Source: a virus | Strand: one strand, 5' to 3' | Virus record (IMG/VR): IMGVR_UViG_3300046005_000748 | Coordinates: 1-35,638 of that record | DNA length: 35,638 bases | In this document: piece by piece, positions 6,232 through 12,799 of the stretch | Layout of the letters: the number at the start of each line of letters is the position of its first letter | Numbering within the stretch: position 1 is the first letter of the stretch | Made by a program: the position numbers and the translations under genes | Notes under the pieces: model-generated | What the model saw: the letters and a program-made list of their open reading frames with translations, nothing else | Told to the model about the DNA's origin: nothing | Database searches by the model: none

Positions 6232-6253
6232 AACCTGGAGAGACAGGTTTTTT
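6232..6253 (+). terminator. rho-independent terminator of the small-RNA unit
   Basis: AACCTG (6232-6237) pairs with CAGGTT (6244-6249) over a GAGAGA loop, followed by a six-T run (6248-6253). Confidence 0.8.
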
Positions 6254-6284
6254 ATCGCACTCAACATTGTTAATAACTTTAACT

Positions 6285-6315
6285 TTGAAACGTATTAAAT
6301 AATTTTGTATCTTTG
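6285..6315 (+). promoter_or_regulatory. promoter upstream of the pseudoknot leader
   Basis: TTG at 6285-6287 and TATCTTTG at 6308-6315 with a 20-base spacer match the Bacteroidota consensus well. Expected start near 6320. It follows the preceding terminator by about 30 bases, so the downstream genes form a new transcription unit. Confidence 0.7.
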
Positions 6316-6319
6316 TACC

Positions 6320-6431
6320 GCAATCCATCACTTGCAAGGAAAATATTAGCTAATTTATTTAGCAACAGACAAACCCTTTAAGATGTGTGATGGCTCTTGG
6401 AGGGTTTTGTCATTTAAAAAATATAAGTAAA
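6320..6431 (+). promoter_or_regulatory. 5' leader able to form an H-type pseudoknot
   Basis: About 110 untranslated bases separate the predicted start from ATG 6432, long for this genome. CCATCAC (6325-6331) is perfectly complementary to GTGATGG (6387-6393). GACAAACCCT (6368-6377) pairs with AGGGTTTTGTC (6401-6411), ten pairs with one bulged T. The two helices interleave, so together they make a pseudoknot; separately they are alternatives. The second helix ends 20 bases before the ATG and is not followed by a T-run, so control of translation is more likely than termination. No known riboswitch class is recognised. Confidence 0.5.
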
Positions 6432-6677
6432 ATGAAGAAACCATTTAAAATTTCAGAATCAAACCAAAGATTAATTCAAGGAATTGCTGACGATTATTTC
6501 GGAGGACACTTTACAATCTTAACATTCACAACTTGCTATTCATTTATGTTTGGAACGCCAAGCGATAGAGATGATGTATCAGGTTTAGAAAGTTTTTATG
6601 ACATAAACGATGCTATAGTAGATTCAGTTCAAAAATTTATTGTTAATTTTAAAGATGGAGATTATGGCAGAAAATAA
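6432..6677 (+). CDS. hypothetical protein (81 aa) under the structured leader
   Basis: ATG 6432 is chosen over an upstream in-frame GTG at 6387, because the latter lies inside the leader pseudoknot helix and would add an unlikely N-terminus. The 81-residue product (MKKPFKISESNQRLIQGIAD...) has a hydrophobic central stretch (HFTILTFTTCYSFMF) too polar for a clear membrane helix, and an acidic helical C-terminal half (DINDAIVDSVQKFIVNF). Family not recognised. It overlaps the following HNH gene by 14 bases and stands at the head of the replication-initiation operon. Confidence 0.6.
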   Translation: MKKPFKISESNQRLIQGIADDYFGGHFTILTFTTCYSFMFGTPSDRDDVSGLESFYDINDAIVDSVQKFIVNFKDGDYGRK

Positions 6678-7158
6678 AATATTTCCTAATTTTTTAAGAT
6701 GTATTGAAGTAAACTCAAAATTTAATTCTAAGTACGGATTAAATTATTATGAACCACACGCTTATTCAAGATTATGTAATTATTTATCAGAAATGAGAAA
6801 AAATAAAGAACTTAATTTTTATGAAATAGGAACTATATCTAATATAATTAAACACAATTATTCTAATTACTACAAAATAAAATCATTGGAATCATTAGAG
6901 CCTAGAAATATAGCTCAAAAATTTATAGGAAGAAAAAAAATAAGGTCATTTATCTTGAATAGAGATGGAAACAAATGTTTAAAATGTTCATCAGAAATAA
7001 AATTACAATTAGATCATATCATTCCTATATCAAAAGGAGGTGAAAATAAAATTTCTAATCTACAGACATTATGTAATAGTTGTAATAGTATAAAAAGAGA
7101 TAACTATGCTGATTATAGAGCAGGTTCAAAACAAATAAATATTAAGAAAAATGGCTAA
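6664..7158 (+). CDS. HNH homing endonuclease
   Basis: The 164-residue product ends in a textbook HNH nuclease. RSFILNRDGNKCLKC begins near residue 93, followed by LQLDHIIPISKGGENKISNL and LCNSCNSIKRD. It has two CxxC zinc pairs, the DH catalytic pair and the downstream Asn. The N-terminal 90 residues are helical and probably give DNA recognition (KFNSKYGLNYYEPHAYSRL). ATG 6664 has GGAG five bases upstream, better than the ATG codons at 6640 and 6655. It is wedged between a small gene and the replication initiator, overlapping both by a few bases, so unlike the other HNH genes here it depends on the operon for expression. Confidence 0.82.
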   Translation: MAENKIFPNFLRCIEVNSKFNSKYGLNYYEPHAYSRLCNYLSEMRKNKELNFYEIGTISNIIKHNYSNYYKIKSLESLEPRNIAQKFIGRKKIRSFILNRDGNKCLKCSSEIKLQLDHIIPISKGGENKISNLQTLCNSCNSIKRDNYADYRAGSKQINIKKNG

Positions 7159-7915
7159 AGAACTTCCGTATTTTAAATTTGAACCAAACCAATGGGAAAA
7201 CGGAAACATACAAATGTTATCACGTGAGGACAAAGGTTTGTTTATTGACTTATGTAGTATGTATTGGTCAAGACTTGGCGATGTACCTTTAAAACTTGCT
7301 ATACAAAAGTTATGCGCTGGCAATGCGACCGCATTAAATTCGCTTTGCGATGAAAAAATAATAGAGGTAATAGAAGGTAATGTTTTTATAAATTTCTTGT
7401 CAGAACAGTTAAATGAATTTGATGATATTAGTAAACAAAACTCTAAAAATGCAAAAGAGGGTTGGGAGAAACGCCGTAAACAAAAGGAAGAAAGCGAGCG
7501 CAATGCGACCGCATTAATTTCGCAATGCGAAAACGATGCCATAAGAGAAGATAAGATAAGAGAAGAGAAGATAATATTAAAAAATAAACCAAAAAGTTTT
7601 GATTTTAAAAAATCTTTAATTGATTATGGTTTTAAAGAAAATTTAGTTGAAGATTGGTTGGTTGTTAGGAAGAGTAAAAAATCATCTAATACTGAAACAA
7701 GTTTTAATTCATTTATAACTATGGTTGAAAAAAATAAATGTGACATAAATGTTTTATTAGAATATATAATAAATAGAAGCTGGTCTGGTTTTAACTGGAA
7801 GTGGGTTGAAAACAACGGAGATATGAATTTATTTACAAATAAGCCTAAAGAAAATCTACCATCAAATGTATATAGAGGTGAAGACGGAAAATTAAGAATG
7901 AAAACCCCATTTTAA
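7151..7915 (+). CDS. replication initiation protein (phage O/DnaT-like, winged-helix N-terminus)
   Basis: A 254-residue protein. The N-terminus (YFKFEPNQWENGNIQMLSRE, then DKGLFIDLCSMYWSRLGDVP) is the pattern of Bacteroidota phage/plasmid replication proteins in which W-x-x-G-x-I and EDKGLFIDLCxxYW mark a winged helix. A charged linker (about residues 95-140) follows. The C-terminal domain has FKKSLIDYGFKENLVEDWL and WSGFNWKWV, resembling the helicase-loader-like tails of such proteins. The linker is encoded by two palindromic DNA repeats, which put the near-duplicate peptides NATALNSLCD and NATALISQCE 60 residues apart. Like lambda O, it probably binds an origin inside its own gene and recruits the primase-helicase that starts three bases downstream. 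Confidence 0.72.
   Translation: MAKELPYFKFEPNQWENGNIQMLSREDKGLFIDLCSMYWSRLGDVPLKLAIQKLCAGNATALNSLCDEKIIEVIEGNVFINFLSEQLNEFDDISKQNSKNAKEGWEKRRKQKEESERNATALISQCENDAIREDKIREEKIILKNKPKSFDFKKSLIDYGFKENLVEDWLVVRKSKKSSNTETSFNSFITMVEKNKCDINVLLEYIINRSWSGFNWKWVENNGDMNLFTNKPKENLPSNVYRGEDGKLRMKTPF
7320..7350 (+). repeat. palindromic iteron copy A inside the initiator gene
   Basis: G plus CAATGCGACCGCATTAA followed by ATTCGCTTTGCGA. It contains the inverted repeat AATGCG-AC-CGCATT and a second one TCGC-TTT-GCGA. Copy B matches it at 28 of 31 positions. Confidence 0.75.
7500..7530 (+). repeat. palindromic iteron copy B inside the initiator gene
   Basis: G plus CAATGCGACCGCATTAA followed by TTTCGCAATGCGA. 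It contains AATGCG-AC-CGCATT and TTCGC-AAT-GCGAA. It starts exactly 180 bp after copy A. The changed bases (AA for TT) keep the second palindrome intact. Confidence 0.75.
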
Positions 7916-7917
7916 CT

Positions 7918-9720
7918 ATGAATAAATTTATTGATTGGAATACATTAGACTTTAAAAAAGTTAATGGCAGGGAGAAACTAAGATGTCCTTCTTGTGATGA
8001 TATTAGGTCTGACAAAAAAGATAAGAGCTTAGTTATAAATCACGATGGTGGTTTCGGCAAATGTTTTTATTGCTACTCATTAACATTTAAGGAAAATGCA
8101 AGTAAGATAATTGATAACTCATATACAATACCATCTCAAGACTGGATTAATTATACAAACCTATCTGAAGGAATAGTTAAGTATTTAGAGTCAAGAGGTA
8201 TATCACAAAAAACAGCTAATGAATTAGGTTTAAGTGAAGAAAATTACTTTCAACCAGGTGTAAATAAAAACAGATTAAACATTGTATTCAATTATTTTGA
8301 AGGCGATATTGTTGTAAATAAAAAATATAGAACATCTGATAAATTCTTTACTCAGTCAGCTAATGGTAAATCAATATTCTATAACATCAATTCGGTTATA
8401 AATGAAACTGAATGCTATATAGTTGAAGGAGAGTTCGATGTTTTAGCTGTTCATCAGGTTGGTATAAAAAATGTTATATCAGTTCCAAATGGAGCTAATG
8501 ATAATGATAAGTATTGGTTAAACTCTGAAAAGTATTTAAAAAATATAACTAAGTTTTATATTGCAACTGATAATGACGACAAAGGAAATGATCTTGCTGA
8601 AAAAATAGCTCAAAGATTAGGGAGATGGAGATGTGAAAGGATTAACTTTAAAGGTAAGGATGCTAATGAAGATTTAATTAATGGTTGCTTATTACAGTCT
8701 TTGGGAAATAGAACTTCATATCCTGTAGCTGGAACTCACCTTGTAAATGATTTAATTTTAGATATTAATGACTTGTACGATAACGGTTTTCCTGATACTA
8801 TATACCCTAAACATAGGTCTTTTGGTAACTTAAAGAATGTTTTTTCAGTTATGAGAGGTCACTTAATTGTTGGAACAGGTATACCTTCTCACGGAAAGTC
8901 AAACTTTACAGAATGGTATGTATTAAACCTAATATCTGATTATAATATGAAGGCTTCATTTTATTCTCCAGAACATCACCCATTTAGCTTACATCACGCT
9001 ACATTCATTCAAAAGGTTTATGGTAAAAATTTCTTTAGAGATTACGATGGAGTACCAAGAATAACTAAGAAAGAAATAGATAGATATCACGAGTGGGCTA
9101 ATGATAAAATTTATTTAACAGCTCCAGATAATAGTAGTTCTCCTACTTGGAGTTGGTTATTAGAAAGATTTAAAGAACAGATGTTTTGTTATGGTATAGA
9201 TATATTTGTGATTGACGCCTTTAATAAACTTGAGTTTGACAAAGGAGGTAATAGATTAGAACAAATAAACGAAGTATTAACAAAGCTAACAACATTTGCT
9301 CAAATGAATAACGTAATGATATTCTTAATTGCACATCCAACAAAGATGAAGAAAAATGAATCAGGAGTTTACGAATCTCCAACTCTTTATGATGTAAGTG
9401 GGTCTGCTGATTTTAGAAACCAAACACACGATGGTTATTGCATATACAGAAACTTTGGTAATGGTGTTTGTGAAGATTACACCACATTTACAAACCTAAA
9501 GACTAAGATGAGCTTTCAAGGAGAGATAGGAGGTATTGCTGACTTTGAATATCACATTCCTTCTGGTAGATATTACGAGAGAGGTACTGAATATCCTACT
9601 CATTGCCTTATTGATAACAATGAACCTATAGAATACGAATTAGAAGAAAAAACATTACCAATTATTAACCCATCAGATGCGTTTGATAAACCAAGCATAG
9701 ATGATATAATACCATTTTAA
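7918..9720 (+). CDS. bifunctional DNA primase-helicase (T7 gp4 type)
   Basis: A 600-residue protein with the full T7 gp4 layout. The N-terminal zinc finger has CPSC (residues 23-26) and CFYC (49-52). The TOPRIM primase core has IVEGEFDVLA (168-177, catalytic Glu) and IATDNDDKG (215-223). A linker is followed by a RecA-like helicase with Walker A GTGIPSHGKS (319-328), a SPEHH element near 350, Walker B IFVIDAF (about 429-435) and a sensor-like FLIAHPTKM. The usual GSADFRNQTHDG segment follows. The acidic end DIIPF is reminiscent of the SSB tip. It would unwind the fork and synthesise primers. Three bases follow the initiator gene and three bases precede the DnaA-like gene, so the three form a replication-start cassette. 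Confidence 0.9.
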   Translation: MNKFIDWNTLDFKKVNGREKLRCPSCDDIRSDKKDKSLVINHDGGFGKCFYCYSLTFKENASKIIDNSYTIPSQDWINYTNLSEGIVKYLESRGISQKTANELGLSEENYFQPGVNKNRLNIVFNYFEGDIVVNKKYRTSDKFFTQSANGKSIFYNINSVINETECYIVEGEFDVLAVHQVGIKNVISVPNGANDNDKYWLNSEKYLKNITKFYIATDNDDKGNDLAEKIAQRLGRWRCERINFKGKDANEDLINGCLLQSLGNRTSYPVAGTHLVNDLILDINDLYDNGFPDTIYPKHRSFGNLKNVFSVMRGHLIVGTGIPSHGKSNFTEWYVLNLISDYNMKASFYSPEHHPFSLHHATFIQKVYGKNFFRDYDGVPRITKKEIDRYHEWANDKIYLTAPDNSSSPTWSWLLERFKEQMFCYGIDIFVIDAFNKLEFDKGGNRLEQINEVLTKLTTFAQMNNVMIFLIAHPTKMKKNESGVYESPTLYDVSGSADFRNQTHDGYCIYRNFGNGVCEDYTTFTNLKTKMSFQGEIGGIADFEYHIPSGRYYERGTEYPTHCLIDNNEPIEYELEEKTLPIINPSDAFDKPSIDDIIPF

Positions 9721-9723
9721 GAT

Positions 9724-10119
9724 ATGGAAAGCAAAAAAGTATTAAGAGCTATTAAAAAATTCTCAGGAATTAATATTAAGGATAATAAATCAAGAAAAAG
9801 ACCAGTAGTAGAAGCAAAGCAATTGTACTCTAAACTAATGAGGGATTCTGGTCATACTTACGAATCAATAGGCGATACAATAGGATTAGGACACGCAACA
9901 ATATTACACCATTACAATAATTACAATATAGTAAAGATGTGTTCTAAAGAATTACAGGACCTTGAGTTTAATGTATTAACTTACATATACAAAGACGATA
10001 GAGCAAGAGTTGTAGATATGATTGATGACTTGAAGGGAGAGATTAAGAAGCTTGAAGGATATTTATCGCACTCAACAAATGAAAATTTAGATGTAAACAA
10101 TTGTTTATTAGAAAAATAA
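9724..10119 (+). CDS. small DnaA domain IV-like DNA-binding protein
   Basis: A 131-residue protein. Residues about 23-64 (KSRKRPVVEAKQLYSKLMRD, then HTYESIGDTIGLGHATILHH) follow the pattern of the DnaA C-terminal DNA-binding domain. The resemblance lies in a basic start, a helix with two small residues, the S-x-x-x-I-G turn, and G-H-A-T-I-L-H-H in the place of the DnaA signature D-H-T-T-V-L-H-A. There is no AAA+ ATPase part. The rest is a helical acidic tail. A role in binding origin DnaA boxes or regulating initiation is inferred from its position right after the primase-helicase. Confidence 0.65.
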   Translation: MESKKVLRAIKKFSGINIKDNKSRKRPVVEAKQLYSKLMRDSGHTYESIGDTIGLGHATILHHYNNYNIVKMCSKELQDLEFNVLTYIYKDDRARVVDMIDDLKGEIKKLEGYLSHSTNENLDVNNCLLEK

Positions 10120-10130
10120 AATTAAATTTG
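10101..10130 (+). promoter_or_regulatory. promoter for the small-gene cluster at 10147
   Basis: TTG at 10101-10103, exactly 19 bases, then TAAATTTG at 10123-10130. The -33 part lies inside the end of the DnaA-like gene and the start would fall just upstream of ATG 10147. Confidence 0.65.
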
Positions 10131-10146
10131 TAAAAAATAATTAAAG

Positions 10147-10560
10147 ATGAAAAAAACTTATAAAAATAGATACGGTGAAATATTCACCTTTACATTGCAA
10201 GATGATGGAAACGTGTTATGGGAAGGAAACTTTGAGTATTGTAGATTTGGAATGCCAAATGATTACACAAGAGCATATAAAGAATACATAGATGATAATT
10301 GTAATAGCGATCACTGTATGTCTTTAAAGCAATTCAAAGAAGAAGTGCATAGATGGGATGATGAGACAAATAAATATGTTTATGATAAGTATGTTAGAAT
10401 GGTTGATTCTATTAAAGATAAGATTGATATGGTAGATACTTCAGGAGGTCCTTACATCAGTGTTGGAATGTCTTTATCTCTTTTTGGTTTTAAAGATTTA
10501 AAGGTTAAGGATTTTGAAAGTAAAGATAATGGGTATTTAATTATAACAGAAAAATTATGA
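10147..10560 (+). CDS. hypothetical protein (137 aa)
   Basis: A 137-residue protein with a beta-rich beginning (KKTYKNRYGEIFTFTLQDDG, then NVLWEGNFEYCRFGMPND), a charged helical middle (FKEEVHRWDDETNKYVYDKY) and a beta-rich end. No recognised family. It is preceded by a well-matched promoter and overlaps the next gene by ATGA, making it the first gene of an accessory cluster. Confidence 0.65.
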   Translation: MKKTYKNRYGEIFTFTLQDDGNVLWEGNFEYCRFGMPNDYTRAYKEYIDDNCNSDHCMSLKQFKEEVHRWDDETNKYVYDKYVRMVDSIKDKIDMVDTSGGPYISVGMSLSLFGFKDLKVKDFESKDNGYLIITEKL

Positions 10561-10814
10561 GTACAAAATTTGGAATTTTAACACAAAACATTGATCACGA
10601 AAAGTTAGTCGATGAAGATGGTGATTTATTAGATTATATATCAAGAGATATATTTGAACCTATTTTCTTTAGAGGAATTAATACAAGATGGTTATCTGCT
10701 GTAGGAGTGTATTTACCAGATGATATGAAAGTATATGCCTTAGATAATACACAACAAGGTATTTTTACAATAGGTGATATCAAAAAATTTTTAAACGATG
10801 AAACCAATTCATAA
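10557..10814 (+). CDS. hypothetical acidic protein (85 aa)
   Basis: An 85-residue acidic protein starting MSTKFGILTQNIDHEKLVDE. Alternating strands around residues 40-75 (WLSAVGVYLPDDMKVYALDN) suggest a small beta fold. No motif identifies a function. Acidic proteins of this size in phages can mimic DNA or inhibit host enzymes, but nothing specific supports that here. It overlaps both neighbours. Confidence 0.6.
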   Translation: MSTKFGILTQNIDHEKLVDEDGDLLDYISRDIFEPIFFRGINTRWLSAVGVYLPDDMKVYALDNTQQGIFTIGDIKKFLNDETNS

Positions 10815-11013
10815 GTGGAATAGTGGATATCTCGCTACCATATGCCACAAATGTAGCGTAATTATTTCATTAGGTCATACAGATGATTTATATTGTAAGG
10901 ATTGTAGAAAAGAAATGCTACAAGATATGATGAATGAAGATGAAGCTTTAGGCTTGTACTTTGAACAAATGGAAAAAGAAGTGCATCAAAATAGAAGTAA
11001 CTTAAATAAGTAA
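10798..11013 (+). CDS. small zinc-ribbon protein (71 aa)
   Basis: The 71-residue product has CHKC (about residues 16-19) and CKDC (about 33-36), with GHTDDLY between, a typical four-cysteine zinc ribbon. The acidic helical tail (MNEDEALGLYFEQMEKEVHQ) shows no further motif. It overlaps the previous gene by 17 bases and precedes the next start by two bases. The ribbon could bind nucleic acid or another protein; the partner is unknown. Confidence 0.65.
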   Translation: MKPIHKWNSGYLATICHKCSVIISLGHTDDLYCKDCRKEMLQDMMNEDEALGLYFEQMEKEVHQNRSNLNK

Positions 11014-11015
11014 TT

Positions 11016-11204
11016 ATGAAACTAATCACAGAAAAAGAATTTGAAACTCACATAACAGAGTTTAAGAATGTAGATGTATCTTTAGAGCAATTGTTTGATG
11101 CATTTAAAGGACACCTTATAGCTATGACTTGGCATCCTATGACGATAGACCAATACATAATAGAGTTAGCAGATGAATTAAGAGAAGACCCTAATAAAAA
11201 CTAA
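11016..11204 (+). CDS. hypothetical acidic protein (62 aa)
   Basis: A 62-residue protein, MKLITEKEFETHITEFKNVD at the start and IDQYIIELADELREDPNKN at the end. Two amphipathic helices are predicted by pattern, with a Trp-His-Pro turn (TWHPMT) between them. No family recognised. It belongs to the closely spaced small-gene cluster. Confidence 0.58.
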   Translation: MKLITEKEFETHITEFKNVDVSLEQLFDAFKGHLIAMTWHPMTIDQYIIELADELREDPNKN

Positions 11205-11207
11205 AAT

Positions 11208-11348
11208 ATGAAATCACAACACATAGCAATTATCAGAGAACAAGAAAGGATAATTAAACAATTACAAAGAGAGACAACTATTTACATATTAGTTGGTTTC
11301 TCAATAGGAGTATTTACATCAGTATTAACATTTATATTATTAAAATGA
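11208..11348 (+). CDS. small membrane protein with N-terminal helix (46 aa)
   Basis: ATG 11208 to TGA 11346-11348. A charged amphipathic helix (residues 5-22, REQERIIKQLQRE) is followed by a clear hydrophobic segment of about 20 residues (YILVGFSIGVFTSVLTFILL) and a final Lys. A single-span membrane protein with its N-terminal part in the cytoplasm is likely. The layout is compatible with a spanin-, holin- or exclusion-type peptide, but no lysis gene neighbours it. It begins three bases after the previous stop and overlaps the next start (ATGA). Confidence 0.6.
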   Translation: MKSQHIAIIREQERIIKQLQRETTIYILVGFSIGVFTSVLTFILLK

Positions 11349-11515
11349 GTTGCACATCACACAGCATAGAGTTAGATAGACTTTATAAAGAATTGGAAGA
11401 AGTTAAAAATAGCATAACCTTTTTCTATAATCAAGGACACAATGACGAAGAATTGAATAGTAAATACCACAAGCTATTATCAGCGATTAATGGAACTAAA
11501 TTAAGTAAATTTTAA
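11345..11515 (+). CDS. hypothetical helical protein (56 aa)
   Basis: ATG 11345 overlaps the membrane-peptide stop. The 56-residue product begins MSCTSHSIELDRLYKELEEV and has heptad-like spacing over residues 8-30, so a short coiled coil is plausible. Its C-terminus is LLSAINGTKLSKF. No family recognised. It ends four bases before the PAPS-reductase-like gene. Confidence 0.52.
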   Translation: MSCTSHSIELDRLYKELEEVKNSITFFYNQGHNDEELNSKYHKLLSAINGTKLSKF

Positions 11516-11519
11516 GTAT

Positions 11520-12392
11520 ATGAATAAAAATATTATAGCTTGGTGGTCTGGAGGAGTTACTTCTGCTGTAACTTGTAAAATATGTATAGATACTTATGGT
11601 ATAGATAATGTTAGGGTTATATTTATAGACACAATGAATGAAGATGACGACACATATCGTTTTAAAAATGATTGCGAAGTTTGGTATGGTACTGAAATAG
11701 AAACAATAAAGAATGAAAAATATAACTCAATACAAGAAGTTTGGGAAAAACATAAATCATTAAATGTAGCCACTGGAGCTGTGTGTTCATCTGAATTAAA
11801 AAGAAGGACAAGAGAGATGTTTCAAAAAGAAAATCAATATACTCATCAGGCATTTGGATTTGAAATAGAAGAAATCAATAGGGCTAAGGCAATGAAAATG
11901 AATCACTCAAAGTCTAAACCTATATTTCCTTTATTATTGTTTGGATACAGTAAAAAAGATTGTATAGATATAATACAAAAAGAAGGAATAGAAGTTCCTA
12001 AAATGTATCAATTAGGTTTTCATAATAATAATTGCTTTAAAACAGGTTGTGTTCAAGGTGGAATTGGTTATTGGCAAAAGATTAGAGATGAGTATCCAGA
12101 TAAGTTTGACGCTATGGCTGAAATGGAGCATAAGTTAACTGCTTTAAAAGGATCTCCAGTAACAATGCTTAAAGACCAATCTAAAGAAGCTAAAGAAAGT
12201 AAAAACCAATTATTGTTTCTAAAACCTCATCCAGAATATCCTAATATAAAAGATATATCTATGATTAAAGGTAGAGAAGTAAAGCCTTTGTTAGAGTGTA
12301 ATGGTTTTTGTGGAATTAATGATTTATCAGATAGAAGCGAAACTGAATTAGAAATAAATTATCAAGAAGACAATCAATTAAAAATGTTTTAA
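11520..12392 (+). CDS. PAPS reductase-like PP-loop enzyme
   Basis: A 290-residue protein. WWSGGVTSAV (residues 8-17) is the PP-loop (SGGxxS) that binds the pyrophosphate of ATP or PAPS in the adenine nucleotide alpha-hydrolase family. VRVIFIDTMNEDDDTYRF matches the following strand and acidic loop. CSSELKRRTREMF (about residue 89 on) resembles the family's C-x-x-x-x-K-R element. Paired cysteines NNNCFKTGCVQGG and CNGFCGI near the C-terminus suggest a metal or Fe-S site. Phage members are usually annotated as phosphoadenosine phosphosulfate reductases. Sulfur transfer to DNA or tRNA (DndC- or TtcA-like) is an equally valid reading. No other sulfur gene is in the window. Confidence 0.75.
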   Translation: MNKNIIAWWSGGVTSAVTCKICIDTYGIDNVRVIFIDTMNEDDDTYRFKNDCEVWYGTEIETIKNEKYNSIQEVWEKHKSLNVATGAVCSSELKRRTREMFQKENQYTHQAFGFEIEEINRAKAMKMNHSKSKPIFPLLLFGYSKKDCIDIIQKEGIEVPKMYQLGFHNNNCFKTGCVQGGIGYWQKIRDEYPDKFDAMAEMEHKLTALKGSPVTMLKDQSKEAKESKNQLLFLKPHPEYPNIKDISMIKGREVKPLLECNGFCGINDLSDRSETELEINYQEDNQLKMF

Positions 12393-12395
12393 ATT

Positions 12396-12731
12396 ATGAA
12401 TGAATTAAGAAACGGATTAGAGTTATTACTAACAGGGCAATTGTTCCTGGATATATCAGATACATATAAACTAAATGGTCTCCTAAAGAAAAGAGGTAAC
12501 TTATTTATCAAAGACCTTGAAGTATCTGTAAAGAAAGGATATGAAAATGTATATAAGAATGACCCAGAGTTTACTACCAATTCAATCAATATCAAACAAC
12601 GTATGATCGGTCAAATTGCTGATATGAATGAAGCAGATGCAATATTAGCTTCAGAGTTCTTAGATAAGTTTGGTAAGAATATAGAGATTGCTAGAAAAAA
12701 AGGCGTAGTGTTCTTTGACAAACTATTGTAA
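12396..12731 (+). CDS. hypothetical helical protein (111 aa)
   Basis: A 111-residue helical protein starting MNELRNGLELLLTGQLFLDI. Repeated amphipathic helices and the segment MIGQIADMNEADAILASEFL give no family match by eye. It starts three bases after the PP-loop gene and ends before a 68-base gap with a promoter element, so it probably closes that operon. Confidence 0.62.
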   Translation: MNELRNGLELLLTGQLFLDISDTYKLNGLLKKRGNLFIKDLEVSVKKGYENVYKNDPEFTTNSINIKQRMIGQIADMNEADAILASEFLDKFGKNIEIARKKGVVFFDKLL

Positions 12732-12770
12732 CTGTTAATAACTTTAATTCAAAACATCACTTTATTTTAA

Positions 12771-12778
12771 TAAATTTG
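12771..12778 (+). promoter_or_regulatory. -7 element upstream of the endonuclease I-like gene
   Basis: TAAATTTG at 12771-12778 fits TAnnTTTG. The -33 area reads TTC rather than TTG, so the match is partial. It sits in the only sizeable gap of this stretch. Confidence 0.45.
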
Positions 12779-12799
12779 AGTCCATAATAAATAAAAGTT

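Larger units (their letters stand above)
5949..6253 (+). ncRNA. independent structured RNA of about 300 nt with a tRNA-like 5' domain
   Basis: This interval is bounded by a promoter immediately upstream and a rho-independent terminator at 6232-6253, and has no convincing reading frame. The 5' half (5953-6105) has a tRNA-like acceptor, T-arm and long variable arm. The 3' half (about 6107-6230) forms its own nested stems: TTGTAAT with ATTACAA, TGTAG with CTACA, and TATG with CATA inside. No second T-arm is seen in the 3' half, so it is not a tandem tRNA. It could be a tRNA gene with a long 3' trailer, or a dedicated phage regulatory RNA. It does not have the permuted ends of tmRNA. Confidence 0.6.
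7320..7595. other. candidate origin of replication within the initiator gene
   Basis: Two palindromic, locally G+C-rich repeats (7320-7350 and 7500-7530) are followed at about 7541-7590 by a strongly purine-biased A/T-rich tract built from repeated ATAAGAGAAG and AGATAAG units. Initiator-binding repeats beside an easily melted tract, inside the gene for a lambda O-like protein, match the architecture of lambdoid origins. This is inferred from arrangement only. Confidence 0.5.

Noticed and set aside
5949-6253. tmRNA or group I intron interpretation of the structured RNA
   Set aside because: The acceptor stem closes within the first 153 nt rather than joining the two ends as in tmRNA, no tag reading frame is evident, and the insert is too short and lacks the core helices of a group I intron.
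6387-6431. Upstream GTG start for the 81-residue gene
   Set aside because: It falls within the 3' strand of the first pseudoknot helix. ATG 6432 gives a more plausible N-terminus and leaves the leader untranslated.
7126-7542. Minus-strand frame of 138 codons inside the initiator gene
   Set aside because: It lies wholly opposite a well-supported plus-strand gene, is serine/phenylalanine-rich like typical antisense shadows of AT-rich genes, and has no promoter or spacing consistent with the minus-strand genes.
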